The position numbers and the translations under genes were made by a program. From NCBI RefSeq assembly GCF_900108395.1, contig NZ_FNXE01000002.1, forward strand, positions 80,803 to 144,802: a stretch of 64,000 nucleotides of DNA. The letters are read 5' to 3'. This DNA is from Paenimyroides marinum. GTDB lineage: Bacteria > Bacteroidota > Bacteroidia > Flavobacteriales > Flavobacteriaceae. The notes under the pieces were generated by a model. That model saw nothing but the letters and a program-made list of their open reading frames with translations, was not told where the DNA came from and did not search any database. Numbering within the stretch: the stretch's first letter is position 1; each line of letters begins with the position of its first letter. This document shows, piece by piece, positions 9,049-17,513 of the stretch.

Positions 9049-9888
9049 ATGAGCGAAATAAATTGGCAAACTGCCATAGAATTTGAAGATATTACTTATA
9101 AAAAATGTAACGGTGTGGCACGTATCGCTTTTAACCGACCTGAAGTTCGCAATGCGTTCCGTCCTAAAACAACATCTGAGTTGTTGCGTGCTTTTCACGA
9201 TGCACACGAAGATACTTCAATTGGTGTCATCCTTCTTTCGTCTGAAGGGCCTTCGCCTAAAGACGGAGTGTATTCTTTCTGTAGCGGTGGTGATCAGCGT
9301 GCCCGTGGTCATCAAGGATACGTAGGTGAAGATGGTTACCACCGATTGAATATTTTAGAGGTTCAACGATTAATCCGTTTTACACCCAAAGCTGTAATTG
9401 CCGTAGTAAATGGTTGGGCTGTTGGTGGCGGTCACTCATTACACGTGGTATGTGATTTAACATTGGCAAGTAAAGAACATGCTATTTTTAAACAAACCGA
9501 TGCCGATGTAACCAGTTTTGATGGCGGTTATGGTTCTGCGTATCTTGCCAAAATGGTTGGGCAGAAAAAAGCGCGTGAGATTTTCTTTTTAGGAAGAAAT
9601 TATTCTGCACAGGAAGCATACGAAATGGGAATGGTGAACGCTGTAATTCCGCATGATGATCTGGAACAAACAGCTTATGAATGGGCACAGGAAATTTTAG
9701 GAAAATCACCGATCTCGATAAAAATGTTGAAATTTGCAATGAATTTGACTGATGACGGAATGGTAGGGCAACAGGTCTTTGCAGGAGAAGCCACTCGTTT
9801 GGCATATATGAGCGATGAAGCCATTGAAGGAAGAAATGCCTTTTTAGAAAAACGCAAACCTAATTTCGATAAAAAATACATTCCATAA
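9049..9888 (+). CDS. menB: 1,4-dihydroxy-2-naphthoyl-CoA synthase
   Basis: MenB closes the second ring of the naphthoquinone nucleus from o-succinylbenzoyl-CoA in menaquinone synthesis. The 279-residue protein has the crotonase fold. The oxyanion-hole segment YSFCSGGDQRARG lies near residue 80, the MenB-specific GWAVGGGHSLHVVCDLTLAS near 130, DADVTSFDGGYGSAYLAK near 155, and the C-terminal KRKPNF tail. The start at 9049 is chosen because a promoter box lies between it and the earlier ATG at 8989, and because SEINWQTA is the usual beginning. It is monocistronic, with a shared terminator downstream; no other men gene is nearby. Confidence 0.96.
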   Translation: MSEINWQTAIEFEDITYKKCNGVARIAFNRPEVRNAFRPKTTSELLRAFHDAHEDTSIGVILLSSEGPSPKDGVYSFCSGGDQRARGHQGYVGEDGYHRLNILEVQRLIRFTPKAVIAVVNGWAVGGGHSLHVVCDLTLASKEHAIFKQTDADVTSFDGGYGSAYLAKMVGQKKAREIFFLGRNYSAQEAYEMGMVNAVIPHDDLEQTAYEWAQEILGKSPISIKMLKFAMNLTDDGMVGQQVFAGEATRLAYMSDEAIEGRNAFLEKRKPNFDKKYIP

Positions 9889-9889
9889 A

Positions 9890-9917
9890 AAAATGAAGAC
9901 TTTTTAGTCTTCATTTT
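9890..9917. terminator. Bidirectional terminator between menB and the convergent gene
   Basis: Perfect 12-base arms AAAATGAAGACT (9890-9901) and its complement (9906-9917) close a TTTT loop. The hairpin serves menB and overlaps the last codons of the opposing gene. Confidence 0.85.
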
Positions 9918-10212
9918 TTCTATCATCAATTTCGAGTTTTAGCAGAATCTTGGCAGTTTCGTTTTCGGCAAAAGATAAATTACCAGCCACAAAAACACCA
10001 CGTTCACCACTATCAAAATTTTTAATGCCGTAAACAGTGGCTTCGTCATCAGGATTACTCATTCCTTCATATCGATAAATTTCCACAATCTCAAAATTGT
10101 TAGGCTTTTCTAAAATTTGTTTTTCTTCCACATTAAAATCGATCGTAAAGCCTTTATTTTTTAATTCTTCTAATGCCTTTTCAACTGTGGCATAATGATA
10201 CATTTTTTTCAT
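9904..10212 (-). CDS. Conserved small Bacteroidota protein
   Basis: This 102-residue soluble protein contains [23 protein letters not shown]. That motif marks a small family widespread in Bacteroidota, often labelled phosphoribosylpyrophosphate synthetase in databases although it is far too short and lacks PRPP-synthase motifs. The N-terminal [19 protein letters not shown] helix-strand is also typical. Members often carry a Cys pair in the middle, which this one lacks. Its function is unknown and I would not carry over the synthetase name. It converges on menB and shares its terminator. Confidence 0.75.
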   Translation of the reverse strand: MKKMYHYATVEKALEELKNKGFTIDFNVEEKQILEKPNNFEIVEIYRYEGMSNPDDEATVYGIKNFDSGERGVFVAGNLSFAENETAKILLKLEIDDRKNED

Positions 10213-10300
10213 AGTATAAAAATTTTACTTTAAATTTACTAATAAAATTTTTTAGATGGAGTTAAATTATCATAAAATACAATCCAAACTTTTTTGTTTG

Positions 10301-10308
10301 TACTTTTG
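10301..10308 (+). promoter_or_regulatory. Promoter -7 box for the S1-domain gene
   Basis: TACTTTTG fits TAnnTTTG and ends 14 bases before the ATG. No matching -33 box is evident. Confidence 0.45.
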
Positions 10309-10322
10309 TAAAAAATAAAATT

Positions 10323-11150
10323 ATGATGACTGTAGGAACTTTTAATACGTTAACCATTTCAAGACGAACAAATATTGGACTCTATTTAACTGATGGAACG
10401 CAAGATGTGCTTTTACCTAAAAAATATTTACCTCAATATTTTGAAATTGGCGACGAAATAGAGGTTTTTATTTATCTCGATCACGAAGAACGTTTGGTTG
10501 CTACAACTATTGAACCCTATATTTTTTTAAACGAATTTGCTCTTTTAAAGGTTAATTATATAAATGATTTTGGTGCGTTTATGGATTGGGGCTTAGAAAA
10601 AGATTTGTTTGTACCGTTTAGAGAACAGGCCCGACCAATGAGCGTGGGCAAATATTATATGGTTTATATGTATTTGGATGAAAAAACAAACCGTTTGGTG
10701 GGGTCATCAAAATTAAACCAGTTTTTAAGTAATGATGAAATAACGGTTAAAACAGGAGAAGAAGTAGATTTAATTGTTTCTCATATAACCGAAGCCGGCA
10801 TTAACGTAATCATTAACGAAAAACACAAAGGATTGATGTATCAGAATGAGGTTTTTGAAGATTTTAGAACAGGCGATCGCATTATTGGATATATTAAAAA
10901 TATTCGTCCGGATGGAAAAATCGATGTTTCCAGAACAAAGATAGGTTTTGATAAAATTTCTGATACTGCATCAAAAATTCTTTTTGAACTTGAGGCAAAC
11001 AATGGATTTTTAGGATTAAGCGATAAAAGCCATCCCGATGAAATTAAGACCGTTTTGGGAATGAGTAAAAAAACGTTTAAGCAAACTGTTGGGGTGCTGT
11101 ATAAAGAGCGAAAAATTTTGATAAAAGATAACGGTATCTATAAATTATAA
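10323..11150 (+). CDS. S1 RNA-binding domain protein, CvfB family
   Basis: The 275-residue protein matches CvfB-type regulators, cytoplasmic RNA-binding proteins with three S1-like domains followed by a winged helix. Visible landmarks are the first domain with DVLLPKKYLP, a central S1 domain with VNYINDFGAFMDWGLEKDLFVPF, a third with VSHITEAGINVIINEKHKGLM, and a C-terminal winged helix ending in LGMSKKTFKQTVGVLYKERK. In staphylococci the family affects virulence gene expression; here a general post-transcriptional role is only inferred. Two adjacent ATG codons (10323 and 10326) could serve as the start. A TACTTTTG box at 10301-10308 lies just upstream. Confidence 0.88.
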   Translation: MMTVGTFNTLTISRRTNIGLYLTDGTQDVLLPKKYLPQYFEIGDEIEVFIYLDHEERLVATTIEPYIFLNEFALLKVNYINDFGAFMDWGLEKDLFVPFREQARPMSVGKYYMVYMYLDEKTNRLVGSSKLNQFLSNDEITVKTGEEVDLIVSHITEAGINVIINEKHKGLMYQNEVFEDFRTGDRIIGYIKNIRPDGKIDVSRTKIGFDKISDTASKILFELEANNGFLGLSDKSHPDEIKTVLGMSKKTFKQTVGVLYKERKILIKDNGIYKL

Positions 11151-11215
11151 CGTTAAAAATTTCATAATATAAATTTTATATCTTACATTTATAAGGAATT
11201 ATAAAATAAAATGTT

Positions 11216-11587
11216 ATGAAAAAGATTTTACTATTGATTTGTACTCCAATTTTATTTTTAGCGTGCAATAAAAAAAGCGATTGTGATGAACTAAAGGGAT
11301 CTTACAGTACCTTTGTTGAAGCTCGTAAAGAAATAACAAAAGCAAATTATCCTGTAAAAAAAATACAGTCAACTCCGGAAAGTTCTTGGATTAAGCGTAT
11401 AGAATATTACAGCTGCAACGAAAAAGAAGGGTATTTGATTATTTATACCACACGTTCAGAAGAATATATTCATGCAAAAGTGCCTGTTTCGGTTTGGGAA
11501 GAACTGTCAACCTCATCATCAAAAGGTTCTTACTATAACATGCACATTATAAATCGTTATCCGTTTAATTTAAAGCCGGCAGCGTAA
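11216..11587 (+). CDS. KTSC-like domain lipoprotein
   Basis: This is a 123-residue lipoprotein whose signal peptide ends in LFLAC (Cys17). Residues 55-115 follow the KTSC domain pattern: SSWIKRIEYY, a strand pair containing LIIYTTRSEEYIHAKVPVSVWEEL, then SKGSYYNMHIINRYPF. The KTSC domain is small, of unknown function, and usually cytoplasmic or fused to nucleases or lysyl-tRNA-synthetase-like proteins. Finding it behind a lipobox is unusual. The cysteine pair (Cys23 and the one in YYSCNE) might form a disulfide. Domain assignment is from pattern memory, so confidence is moderate. Confidence 0.7.
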   Translation: MKKILLLICTPILFLACNKKSDCDELKGSYSTFVEARKEITKANYPVKKIQSTPESSWIKRIEYYSCNEKEGYLIIYTTRSEEYIHAKVPVSVWEELSTSSSKGSYYNMHIINRYPFNLKPAA

Positions 11588-11622
11588 ATGGTATATTAAT
11601 TGTGTATGATTATATGTAATAT

Positions 11623-11652
11623 TTTGTTTAGATGAATATTCCATTAAATTTG
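11623..11652 (+). promoter_or_regulatory. Promoter of the secreted protein gene at 11672
   Basis: TTTG at 11623-11626 and TAAATTTG at 11645-11652 are 18 bases apart, and the ATG follows 19 bases later. Confidence 0.6.
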
Positions 11653-11671
11653 TACAACAATAATTTACTTA

Positions 11672-12499
11672 ATGAAAAAATACCTACTGGCACTTTTTAT
11701 GCTGCTTTTTTTAAATTCATGGAACGCACAGGCTCAAATAGAAGATACCGATTTAGAAGAATTGGTAATTGACAAGCTTTCGCGTGCCAATATTGTGGAA
11801 ATCATTAAAAAAGTACGCAATCAAATGTATAACAATTATGTACAGGATAATTATCATTATCTGGTATCACATCAGGCAAGTATGAACGACAGTACCAAAT
11901 TACTAAACTCACAAGTAATGTACGATGTTGTCATAAACCTGAAAAACAAAAAGATTATTAAAAGTGTTATTGACGACAAGAACAATAAAACGGTTATGGA
12001 TACACTTTTTTTTAATCGATACACAGGCAACGATTCGCCTGTTTATTGGTTAACCGAAGTAGTTATCAGAAAATACGTAAATGTTCCTGAACTTGATTTT
12101 TTCAATAAATTTAAAGATTATTCTTTTGAACGCAAAAGAACCAAAGATGGACAATATGTTATAGAATTTTATTCAGACCAGTTTTATGAAGGCTATTTTC
12201 AGTACGACAGTAAATTCAATTTAAAAAAAATGGAATTCGAATTGTTAAAACCCTATGTGATAGATCACAGCCAATCAAAAAACGGAAAGGCGATGTTTGA
12301 GAAAAACTGGGTTTATACAAAAGAAAAAGTAGCTATTGTGTTTAAAACCAATCAAGAAGGTAAAAATTATATTGATGAGTTAAAAGCTTTTGAAGAAATT
12401 CAGGATTATAATTTTACGAGATTCGACTCACAAGGAAAAGTAATTATAAAAGATGAAGATCTTAATTTTAAATCAAATTTAGTATTTAAGAAAATGTAG
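11672..12499 (+). CDS. Secreted protein of unknown function
   Basis: The 275-residue protein has a clear signal peptide (MKKYLLALFMLLFLNSWNAQ, cleavage near AQAQ) and no further membrane segment. An early helical region containing SRANIVEIIKKVRNQMYNNY is followed by alternating strands. This resembles the region after the carboxypeptidase-like domain in some Bacteroidota outer-membrane-associated proteins, but the similarity is too weak to name. It has its own promoter and a strong terminator, so it is a single-gene unit upstream of the ABC-F gene. Confidence 0.75.
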   Translation: MKKYLLALFMLLFLNSWNAQAQIEDTDLEELVIDKLSRANIVEIIKKVRNQMYNNYVQDNYHYLVSHQASMNDSTKLLNSQVMYDVVINLKNKKIIKSVIDDKNNKTVMDTLFFNRYTGNDSPVYWLTEVVIRKYVNVPELDFFNKFKDYSFERKRTKDGQYVIEFYSDQFYEGYFQYDSKFNLKKMEFELLKPYVIDHSQSKNGKAMFEKNWVYTKEKVAIVFKTNQEGKNYIDELKAFEEIQDYNFTRFDSQGKVIIKDEDLNFKSNLVFKKM

Positions 12500-12530
12500 T
12501 ACTGCTACATCTATAAGAAACATTTTAAAC

Positions 12531-12558
12531 AGGTTGCTTTTGGGCAACCTTTCTTTTT
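12531..12558 (+). terminator. Terminator after the secreted protein gene
   Basis: AGGTTGC (12531-12537) pairs with GCAACCT (12544-12550) around a 6-base loop, followed by a T-rich tract. Confidence 0.85.
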
Positions 12559-12572
12559 ATATTTTTAAAAGA

Positions 12573-12605
12573 TTTGATGTTCTATAATTTAATAACGTAT
12601 TTTTG
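12573..12605 (+). promoter_or_regulatory. Promoter of the ABC-F gene
   Basis: TTTG at 12573-12576 and TATTTTTG at 12598-12605 are spaced by 21 bases, a textbook Bacteroidota promoter. The ATG follows 20 bases later. Confidence 0.75.
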
Positions 12606-12625
12606 TTTTTCAATAAAATATAATA

Positions 12626-14488
12626 ATGAATTACCTTTCAGTAGAAAATATATCCAAATCGTTCGGTGCACGTACCATGTTTGAAAACGTATCGTTCGGT
12701 ATCAATAAAGACCAGAAAATTGCGTTTGTTGCCAAAAACGGAACCGGTAAAACCACCATTTTAAACATTATTACAGGAAACGATTTTCCCGATACCGGTC
12801 AGGTGGTTATGCGTAAAGGCATCCGCATGGAATTTTTACCTCAAAATCCTGATTTGCAAGACGAATTAACCATTGAGGAAAGCATTTTTGCTTCGGATAA
12901 CGAGACTTTAAAAGTCATTGAACGCTATGAAAAGGCTTTGGAAAACATCGATGATCAGGACGAATACCAAAAGGCCTTTGAACAAATGGATATTCACAAT
13001 GCCTGGGATTTTGAAACACAGTACAAACAAATCCTTTTTAAATTAAAGCTGGAGGATTTAAAACTGAAAGTAAAAAATCTTTCTGGTGGACAGCGCAAAC
13101 GCCTGGCGTTGGCAATTATCTTGATTAATAAACCCGATTTGCTGATTTTAGACGAGCCTACCAACCACCTTGATTTAGAAATGATTGAATGGCTGGAAGA
13201 TTATTTTGCCAAAGAAAGCATTACGTTGTTTATGGTAACACATGACCGCTTTTTTCTGGAACGTGTGTGCAATGAAATTATTGAATTAGACAACGGAAAA
13301 ATCTATCAGTACAAAGGCAATTATTCCTATTATTTACAAAAGAAAGAAGAACGGATTGCATCGGAAAATGCCTCAATAGATAAAGCAAAAAACCTGTTTG
13401 TAAAAGAATTAGACTGGATGCGCCGCCAACCCAAAGCACGTACAACCAAATCAAAATCCCGTCAGGACGATTTTTACGTGATTAAAGAAAAAGCCCATTC
13501 GCGCCGTAAAGAACATCAGTTAGAGCTGGAAATAAATATGGAACGTATGGGGTCAAAAATCATTGAACTACACAACGTTTCTTTGTCGTTTAATGATAAA
13601 ATCATTTTACAAAACTTTAATTATCTGTTTAACCGTGGCGAACGCATTGGGATTATTGGCAAAAACGGAACGGGGAAATCTACTTTTTTAAACATTCTTA
13701 CCAAAACGCTTCAGCCCGATTCGGGTAAAGTGGTTATTGGTGATACCATTAAGGTTGGATATTATACGCAAAGTGGCATTAACCCGAAACCCGAGCAAAA
13801 AGTCATTGACATTATTAAAGAATACGGCGAATACATTCCGCTGACTAAAGGACGAACCATTTCAGCAGGTCAATTGCTGGAACGTTTTTTATTTGACCGT
13901 AAAAAACAACACGATTTTGTGGAAAAATTGAGTGGTGGCGAATTGAAACGCCTGTATTTATGTACAGTGTTGATTCAGAATCCAAACTTCTTGATTCTCG
14001 ACGAGCCTACGAACGACTTAGATATTGTAACATTAAACGTGTTAGAGAATTTTCTTTTGGATTATCCCGGTTGTTTGCTGGTGGTTTCGCACGACCGATA
14101 TTTTATGGATAAAATTGTAGATCACCTGTTTGTTTTCAGAGGACAAGGTGAGATTGAAGATTTCCCGGGGAACTATTCCGATTTCAGAATTTACGAGGAT
14201 TCCGTAGAACCTGTAAAAGATGATGCGCCGAAAGAAAAAGTCAATTGGAAAGAAAACCAGCCTAAAAAAGCAGGGCTGAGTTTCAACGAGCAAAAAGAAT
14301 TTTCTAAAATAGAACGCGAAATAAAAGATCTGGAATATAAGAAAAAACAAATCGAAGAGGAGTTTTCGAAAGGTTCTGTTTCTGATGATAAAATCCAGCA
14401 AAAAGCAGACGAACTGCAAAAAATCATTCAAAATTTAGAAGAAAAAGAAGAACGCTGGTTTGAATTATCGGCAAAAATGGAAGAGTAG
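12626..14488 (+). CDS. ABC-F family ATPase, Uup-like
   Basis: This 620-residue cytosolic protein has two ABC cassettes and no membrane domain, the ABC-F layout of ribosome-associated translation factors. Cassette 1 has Walker A KNGTGKTTI near residue 40, signature LSGGQRKRLAL, and Walker B LLILDEPTNHLDL. Cassette 2 has KNGTGKSTFL near 350, LSGGELKRLYL and FLILDEPTNDLDI. The linker contains the basic helix WMRRQPKARTTKSKSRQDDF. The last 70 residues form a charged coiled coil (KIEREIKDLEYKKKQIEEEF), which points to the Uup subgroup rather than EttA. Whether it gives antibiotic protection cannot be told from sequence. Confidence 0.93.
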   Translation: MNYLSVENISKSFGARTMFENVSFGINKDQKIAFVAKNGTGKTTILNIITGNDFPDTGQVVMRKGIRMEFLPQNPDLQDELTIEESIFASDNETLKVIERYEKALENIDDQDEYQKAFEQMDIHNAWDFETQYKQILFKLKLEDLKLKVKNLSGGQRKRLALAIILINKPDLLILDEPTNHLDLEMIEWLEDYFAKESITLFMVTHDRFFLERVCNEIIELDNGKIYQYKGNYSYYLQKKEERIASENASIDKAKNLFVKELDWMRRQPKARTTKSKSRQDDFYVIKEKAHSRRKEHQLELEINMERMGSKIIELHNVSLSFNDKIILQNFNYLFNRGERIGIIGKNGTGKSTFLNILTKTLQPDSGKVVIGDTIKVGYYTQSGINPKPEQKVIDIIKEYGEYIPLTKGRTISAGQLLERFLFDRKKQHDFVEKLSGGELKRLYLCTVLIQNPNFLILDEPTNDLDIVTLNVLENFLLDYPGCLLVVSHDRYFMDKIVDHLFVFRGQGEIEDFPGNYSDFRIYEDSVEPVKDDAPKEKVNWKENQPKKAGLSFNEQKEFSKIEREIKDLEYKKKQIEEEFSKGSVSDDKIQQKADELQKIIQNLEEKEERWFELSAKMEE

Positions 14489-14536
14489 TTTGATAATTAC
14501 CTTGTAAAGCTAAAAAAATAACAACAAACAGCTAAT

Positions 14537-15640
14537 TTAAATACCCGTTGTTATTTTTGCATACAGTGCTAACAATTCAGAAGCGGCTACAAACGGCGAT
14601 TTTTCGTTGTTTTGTACCGCTTTTTCTTCTTGTGATAAAGCATCAGCTATGACATTGTTCTGATAAAAATTTAAAAGCAATTGTTCATTAATGGTTTCTT
14701 TTAACCAATACGCATTTTGATTATTGCGGTTGTTTTCAAAATATCCGTTTTCTTTTGTCAACGAAAAATAATTTTCTAACAGTTGCCAGACTTCTTCAAT
14801 TCCTTGATTGTAAAAAGCACTTGCCAGCAACACTTTTGGCTGCCATTTAGAATCTTTTAAAGGAAATAAATGCAATGCCCGGTTAATGTCTAGTTTGGCA
14901 TTTCGGGCTCGTTCTAAATTATCGCCATCGGCTTTGTTGATAATTACCGCATCGGCCATTTCCATAATCCCCCGTTTTATCCCTTGTAACTCATCGCCTG
15001 CACCGGCTAAATTAAGCAGTAGAAAAAAATCGGTCATACTGTGAACGGCAGTTTCGCTTTGTCCCACGCCAACGGTTTCTATCAAAACGGTATCAAATCC
15101 ACAGGCTTCACATAAAATAATGCTTTCGCGGGTTTTTCTTGAAACACCTCCCAAACTTTTGCCCGATGCCGACGGACGAATAAAGGCATTTTTGTTTTTT
15201 ACCAGATCCTCCATACGTGTTTTATCCCCCAAAATACTCCCTCTGCTAATTGAACTACTGGGATCAATCGCCAAAACAGCTACTTTTTTGCCAATAGCTG
15301 TTAAATACGTTCCAAAAGCTTCAATAAACGTGCTTTTTCCCACACCGGGAACGCCGGTGATACCAATTCTAACCGATTTATTTGCATAAGGTAAACACGA
15401 TTGAATAATTTGGTGTGCTTGTTGCTGATGCATCGTATTGGTACTTTCAATCAAGGTAATGGCTTTGCTTAACGAAGGAATATCTCCTTGTAACAATTTT
15501 TGAATCAAAGCATCTGTATCCAAAGGTGCTCTTCTGAATTTTTGAATGTTCCGGATAGAATCCTGATTGATGAAATCGGGTTGCGAAATTCCTTCTACTT
15601 CGTTTAAAGATTTTTTATGTGGATGTTTTTGGTTCGGCAT
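14537..15640 (-). CDS. meaB: Methylmalonyl-CoA mutase-associated GTPase MeaB
   Basis: MeaB (ArgK-type, SIMIBI class) is a GTPase chaperone that gates adenosylcobalamin delivery to methylmalonyl-CoA mutase and protects the mutase from inactivation. Motifs are Walker A GVPGVGKSTFIEAFG, Walker B VLAIDPSSSISRGSILGDKTRM, VLIETVGVGQSE, and the base-recognition motif INKADGDN. I choose the Met at 15640 (MPNQKHPHK) as start rather than the Met at 15658, because a minus-strand TAAGTTTG promoter box at 15656-15663 overlaps the longer start. It is divergent from the MFS gene at 15730. Confidence 0.95.
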   Translation of the reverse strand: MPNQKHPHKKSLNEVEGISQPDFINQDSIRNIQKFRRAPLDTDALIQKLLQGDIPSLSKAITLIESTNTMHQQQAHQIIQSCLPYANKSVRIGITGVPGVGKSTFIEAFGTYLTAIGKKVAVLAIDPSSSISRGSILGDKTRMEDLVKNKNAFIRPSASGKSLGGVSRKTRESIILCEACGFDTVLIETVGVGQSETAVHSMTDFFLLLNLAGAGDELQGIKRGIMEMADAVIINKADGDNLERARNAKLDINRALHLFPLKDSKWQPKVLLASAFYNQGIEEVWQLLENYFSLTKENGYFENNRNNQNAYWLKETINEQLLLNFYQNNVIADALSQEEKAVQNNEKSPFVAASELLALYAKITTGI

Positions 15641-15655
15641 AATCAATCGTTTCAA

Positions 15656-15663
15656 CAAACTTA
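15656..15663 (-). promoter_or_regulatory. Promoter -7 box that fixes the meaB start
   Basis: On the minus strand this reads TAAGTTTG, 16 bases before the ATG at 15640. It overlaps the alternative upstream ATG, which therefore cannot be used from this promoter. Confidence 0.5.
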
Positions 15664-15705
15664 CAAAATACTTATAAAATGTAAGCTCAATTGTTAGGGT
15701 TTAAG

Positions 15706-15713
15706 TAAATTTG
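15706..15713 (+). promoter_or_regulatory. Promoter -7 box for the MFS gene
   Basis: TAAATTTG lies 17 bases before the ATG at 15730. It is divergent with the meaB promoter. Confidence 0.5.
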
Positions 15714-15729
15714 TGCTACTAATTTTTAA

Positions 15730-16944
15730 ATGAAGATGTCAACAATAAAAACTTCGGGCGTACAAAAACCGGTTTACGCCATTTTAATCGCAATTAGTGC
15801 AGCACATTTACTGAACGATTTACTGCAAGCGGTTATTCCGGCAATTTATCCAAAATTAGAAGCTAAATACGATTTAACTTTTGCTCAAGTGGGAATGATT
15901 ACGCTTTGTTACCAATTAGCAGCATCGATTTTTCAACCGGTTGTGGGAGCTTATACCGATAAAAATCCAAAGCCGTATTCGCAGATTTTCGGAATGCTTT
16001 TTACGATGGCGGGGATTGCTTTACTGGCGTATGCACCTAATTATGAAATGATATTGGTTTCGGTTATTTTGGTAGGAATCGGTTCGTCGATCTTTCACCC
16101 TGAATCTTCACGCGTTGCGTTTATGGCATCAAACGGAAGACGGAGTTTTGCCCAATCGGTTTTTCAAATAGGAGGGAATACCGGAACGGCCTTGGCTCCG
16201 CTTTTAATAGCCTGGATTGTTTTACCAAACGGGCAATTATATATTTTATGGTTTGTTGGTTTTGCAATTATGGCACAGATTGTACTGGCATACATTGCCA
16301 AATGGTACAAAAACAGACTAAAAATCGCCTCACGATCAACCAAAAAGGTTATTCAGGTGCCCGATTTATCTGCCTTTAAAATCAATTCGGCAATTGGGAT
16401 ATTATTGGTTCTTATCTTTTCCAAGTACTTTTACGTGGCAAGCATTACCAGTTATTTTCAGTTTTATACCATGGATAAATTTGGATTAAACGAAGTACAG
16501 GCACAGGTTTATTTGTTCTATTTCTTAATATCAGTTGCTGTAGGAACGTTATTAGGTGGAATTTTTGGAGACCGTTTCGGGCGTAAATACGTAATCTGGT
16601 TTTCGGTATTGGGTGCAGCACCGTTTACATTAGCATTGCCGTATGTAGATTTACATTTAACCGGAATTTTAATCGTAATCATTGGCTTGATTATTTCATC
16701 GGCATTTCCATCGATTTTGGTTTATGCACAAGAATTACTACCAAAGAAATTAGGAATGGTTTCGGGCTTGTTTTACGGTTTTGCTTTTGGAATGGGAGGA
16801 GTTGGATCGGCTGTTTTAGGGATTTTAATCGATGAATATAAAATTGAATATGTTTATCATCTTTGTTCTTATTTACCGTTAATTGGTATCATAGCGTATT
16901 TCCTTCCGAATATGAAGAAAATAAAATATAAAGATGCAGAATAA
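15730..16944 (+). CDS. MFS transporter, fosmidomycin-resistance (Fsr) type
   Basis: This is a 404-residue, 12-helix inner-membrane transporter. SAAHLLNDLLQAVIPAIYPKL at the first helix is characteristic of Fsr-like drug exporters, as are VGAYTDKNPKPY after helix 2 (motif A), IGSSIFHPESSRVAFM in helix 4, and GGIFGDRFGRKYVIW between helices 8 and 9. The family name comes from E. coli Fsr; the real substrate here is unknown. Its last 11 bases overlap the next gene. Confidence 0.9.
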   Translation: MKMSTIKTSGVQKPVYAILIAISAAHLLNDLLQAVIPAIYPKLEAKYDLTFAQVGMITLCYQLAASIFQPVVGAYTDKNPKPYSQIFGMLFTMAGIALLAYAPNYEMILVSVILVGIGSSIFHPESSRVAFMASNGRRSFAQSVFQIGGNTGTALAPLLIAWIVLPNGQLYILWFVGFAIMAQIVLAYIAKWYKNRLKIASRSTKKVIQVPDLSAFKINSAIGILLVLIFSKYFYVASITSYFQFYTMDKFGLNEVQAQVYLFYFLISVAVGTLLGGIFGDRFGRKYVIWFSVLGAAPFTLALPYVDLHLTGILIVIIGLIISSAFPSILVYAQELLPKKLGMVSGLFYGFAFGMGGVGSAVLGILIDEYKIEYVYHLCSYLPLIGIIAYFLPNMKKIKYKDAE

Positions 16945-17491
16945 ATTATTTAAACTAATATTTTTATTATTTAGTGTAATTCTACATACAAATTATTGTT
17001 ATTCACAAGTTGATATAACCAAAGAAATAATTAACTTAAAATCTACTCATAATTTTAAAAATGATATTATCGAAGATATTTTAAACGATTTTGTAAATAG
17101 AGAAGATTTTAAAAATTGGAATAATCATTCAAAGAAAATGCTGGTTATTTCAATTAAAAGTAAAGGAAATGAACAATTTACAATAAGAATTTTTCCTAAA
17201 TTAAGAGAAAAATATTATTTGAATCATTTAGAAAATGATTATAAAGGATATATAAATAGTGAGAAATATTTGTGTGTTTTTTATGGAGATGTTAATTCAT
17301 TTTTAAAAAAGAAAGGAAGAAATATTTTAAGATTATTTCCTGAAAAGAGGGTTGTTAAGCAGCCTTATATTGATGATTCAGGAATCGAAATGATTGTAAT
17401 TGATAATACAGAAATTTATGGAGCAGAATATTTTGTTGATAACAATAAAATTAAGTTCAATGAAATTCGTTATTTTGGAAGTATTGAATAA
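16934..17491 (+). CDS. Secreted protein of unknown function
   Basis: The 185-residue protein has a signal peptide (MQNKLFKLIFLLFSVILHTN followed by YCYSQ) and a short, Lys- and Asn-rich mature part with no motif I recognise. Its start overlaps the end of the MFS gene by 11 bases, so it is translated from the same message. Its base composition is distinctly more A+T-rich than that of its neighbours, which suggests a late insertion into the operon. Confidence 0.65.
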   Translation: MQNKLFKLIFLLFSVILHTNYCYSQVDITKEIINLKSTHNFKNDIIEDILNDFVNREDFKNWNNHSKKMLVISIKSKGNEQFTIRIFPKLREKYYLNHLENDYKGYINSEKYLCVFYGDVNSFLKKKGRNILRLFPEKRVVKQPYIDDSGIEMIVIDNTEIYGAEYFVDNNKIKFNEIRYFGSIE

Positions 17492-17513
17492 AGAACGTTA
17501 AATTAAATTTTTA

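Noticed and set aside
9904..10212. Phosphoribosylpyrophosphate synthetase
   Set aside because: The 102-residue protein is about a third of the length of a PRPP synthase and lacks its PRPP-binding loop; the label is a database habit.
12626..14488. ABC transporter with missing permease
   Set aside because: Two cassettes in one chain with no membrane domain and an Uup-like coiled coil identify an ABC-F translation factor, not a transporter.
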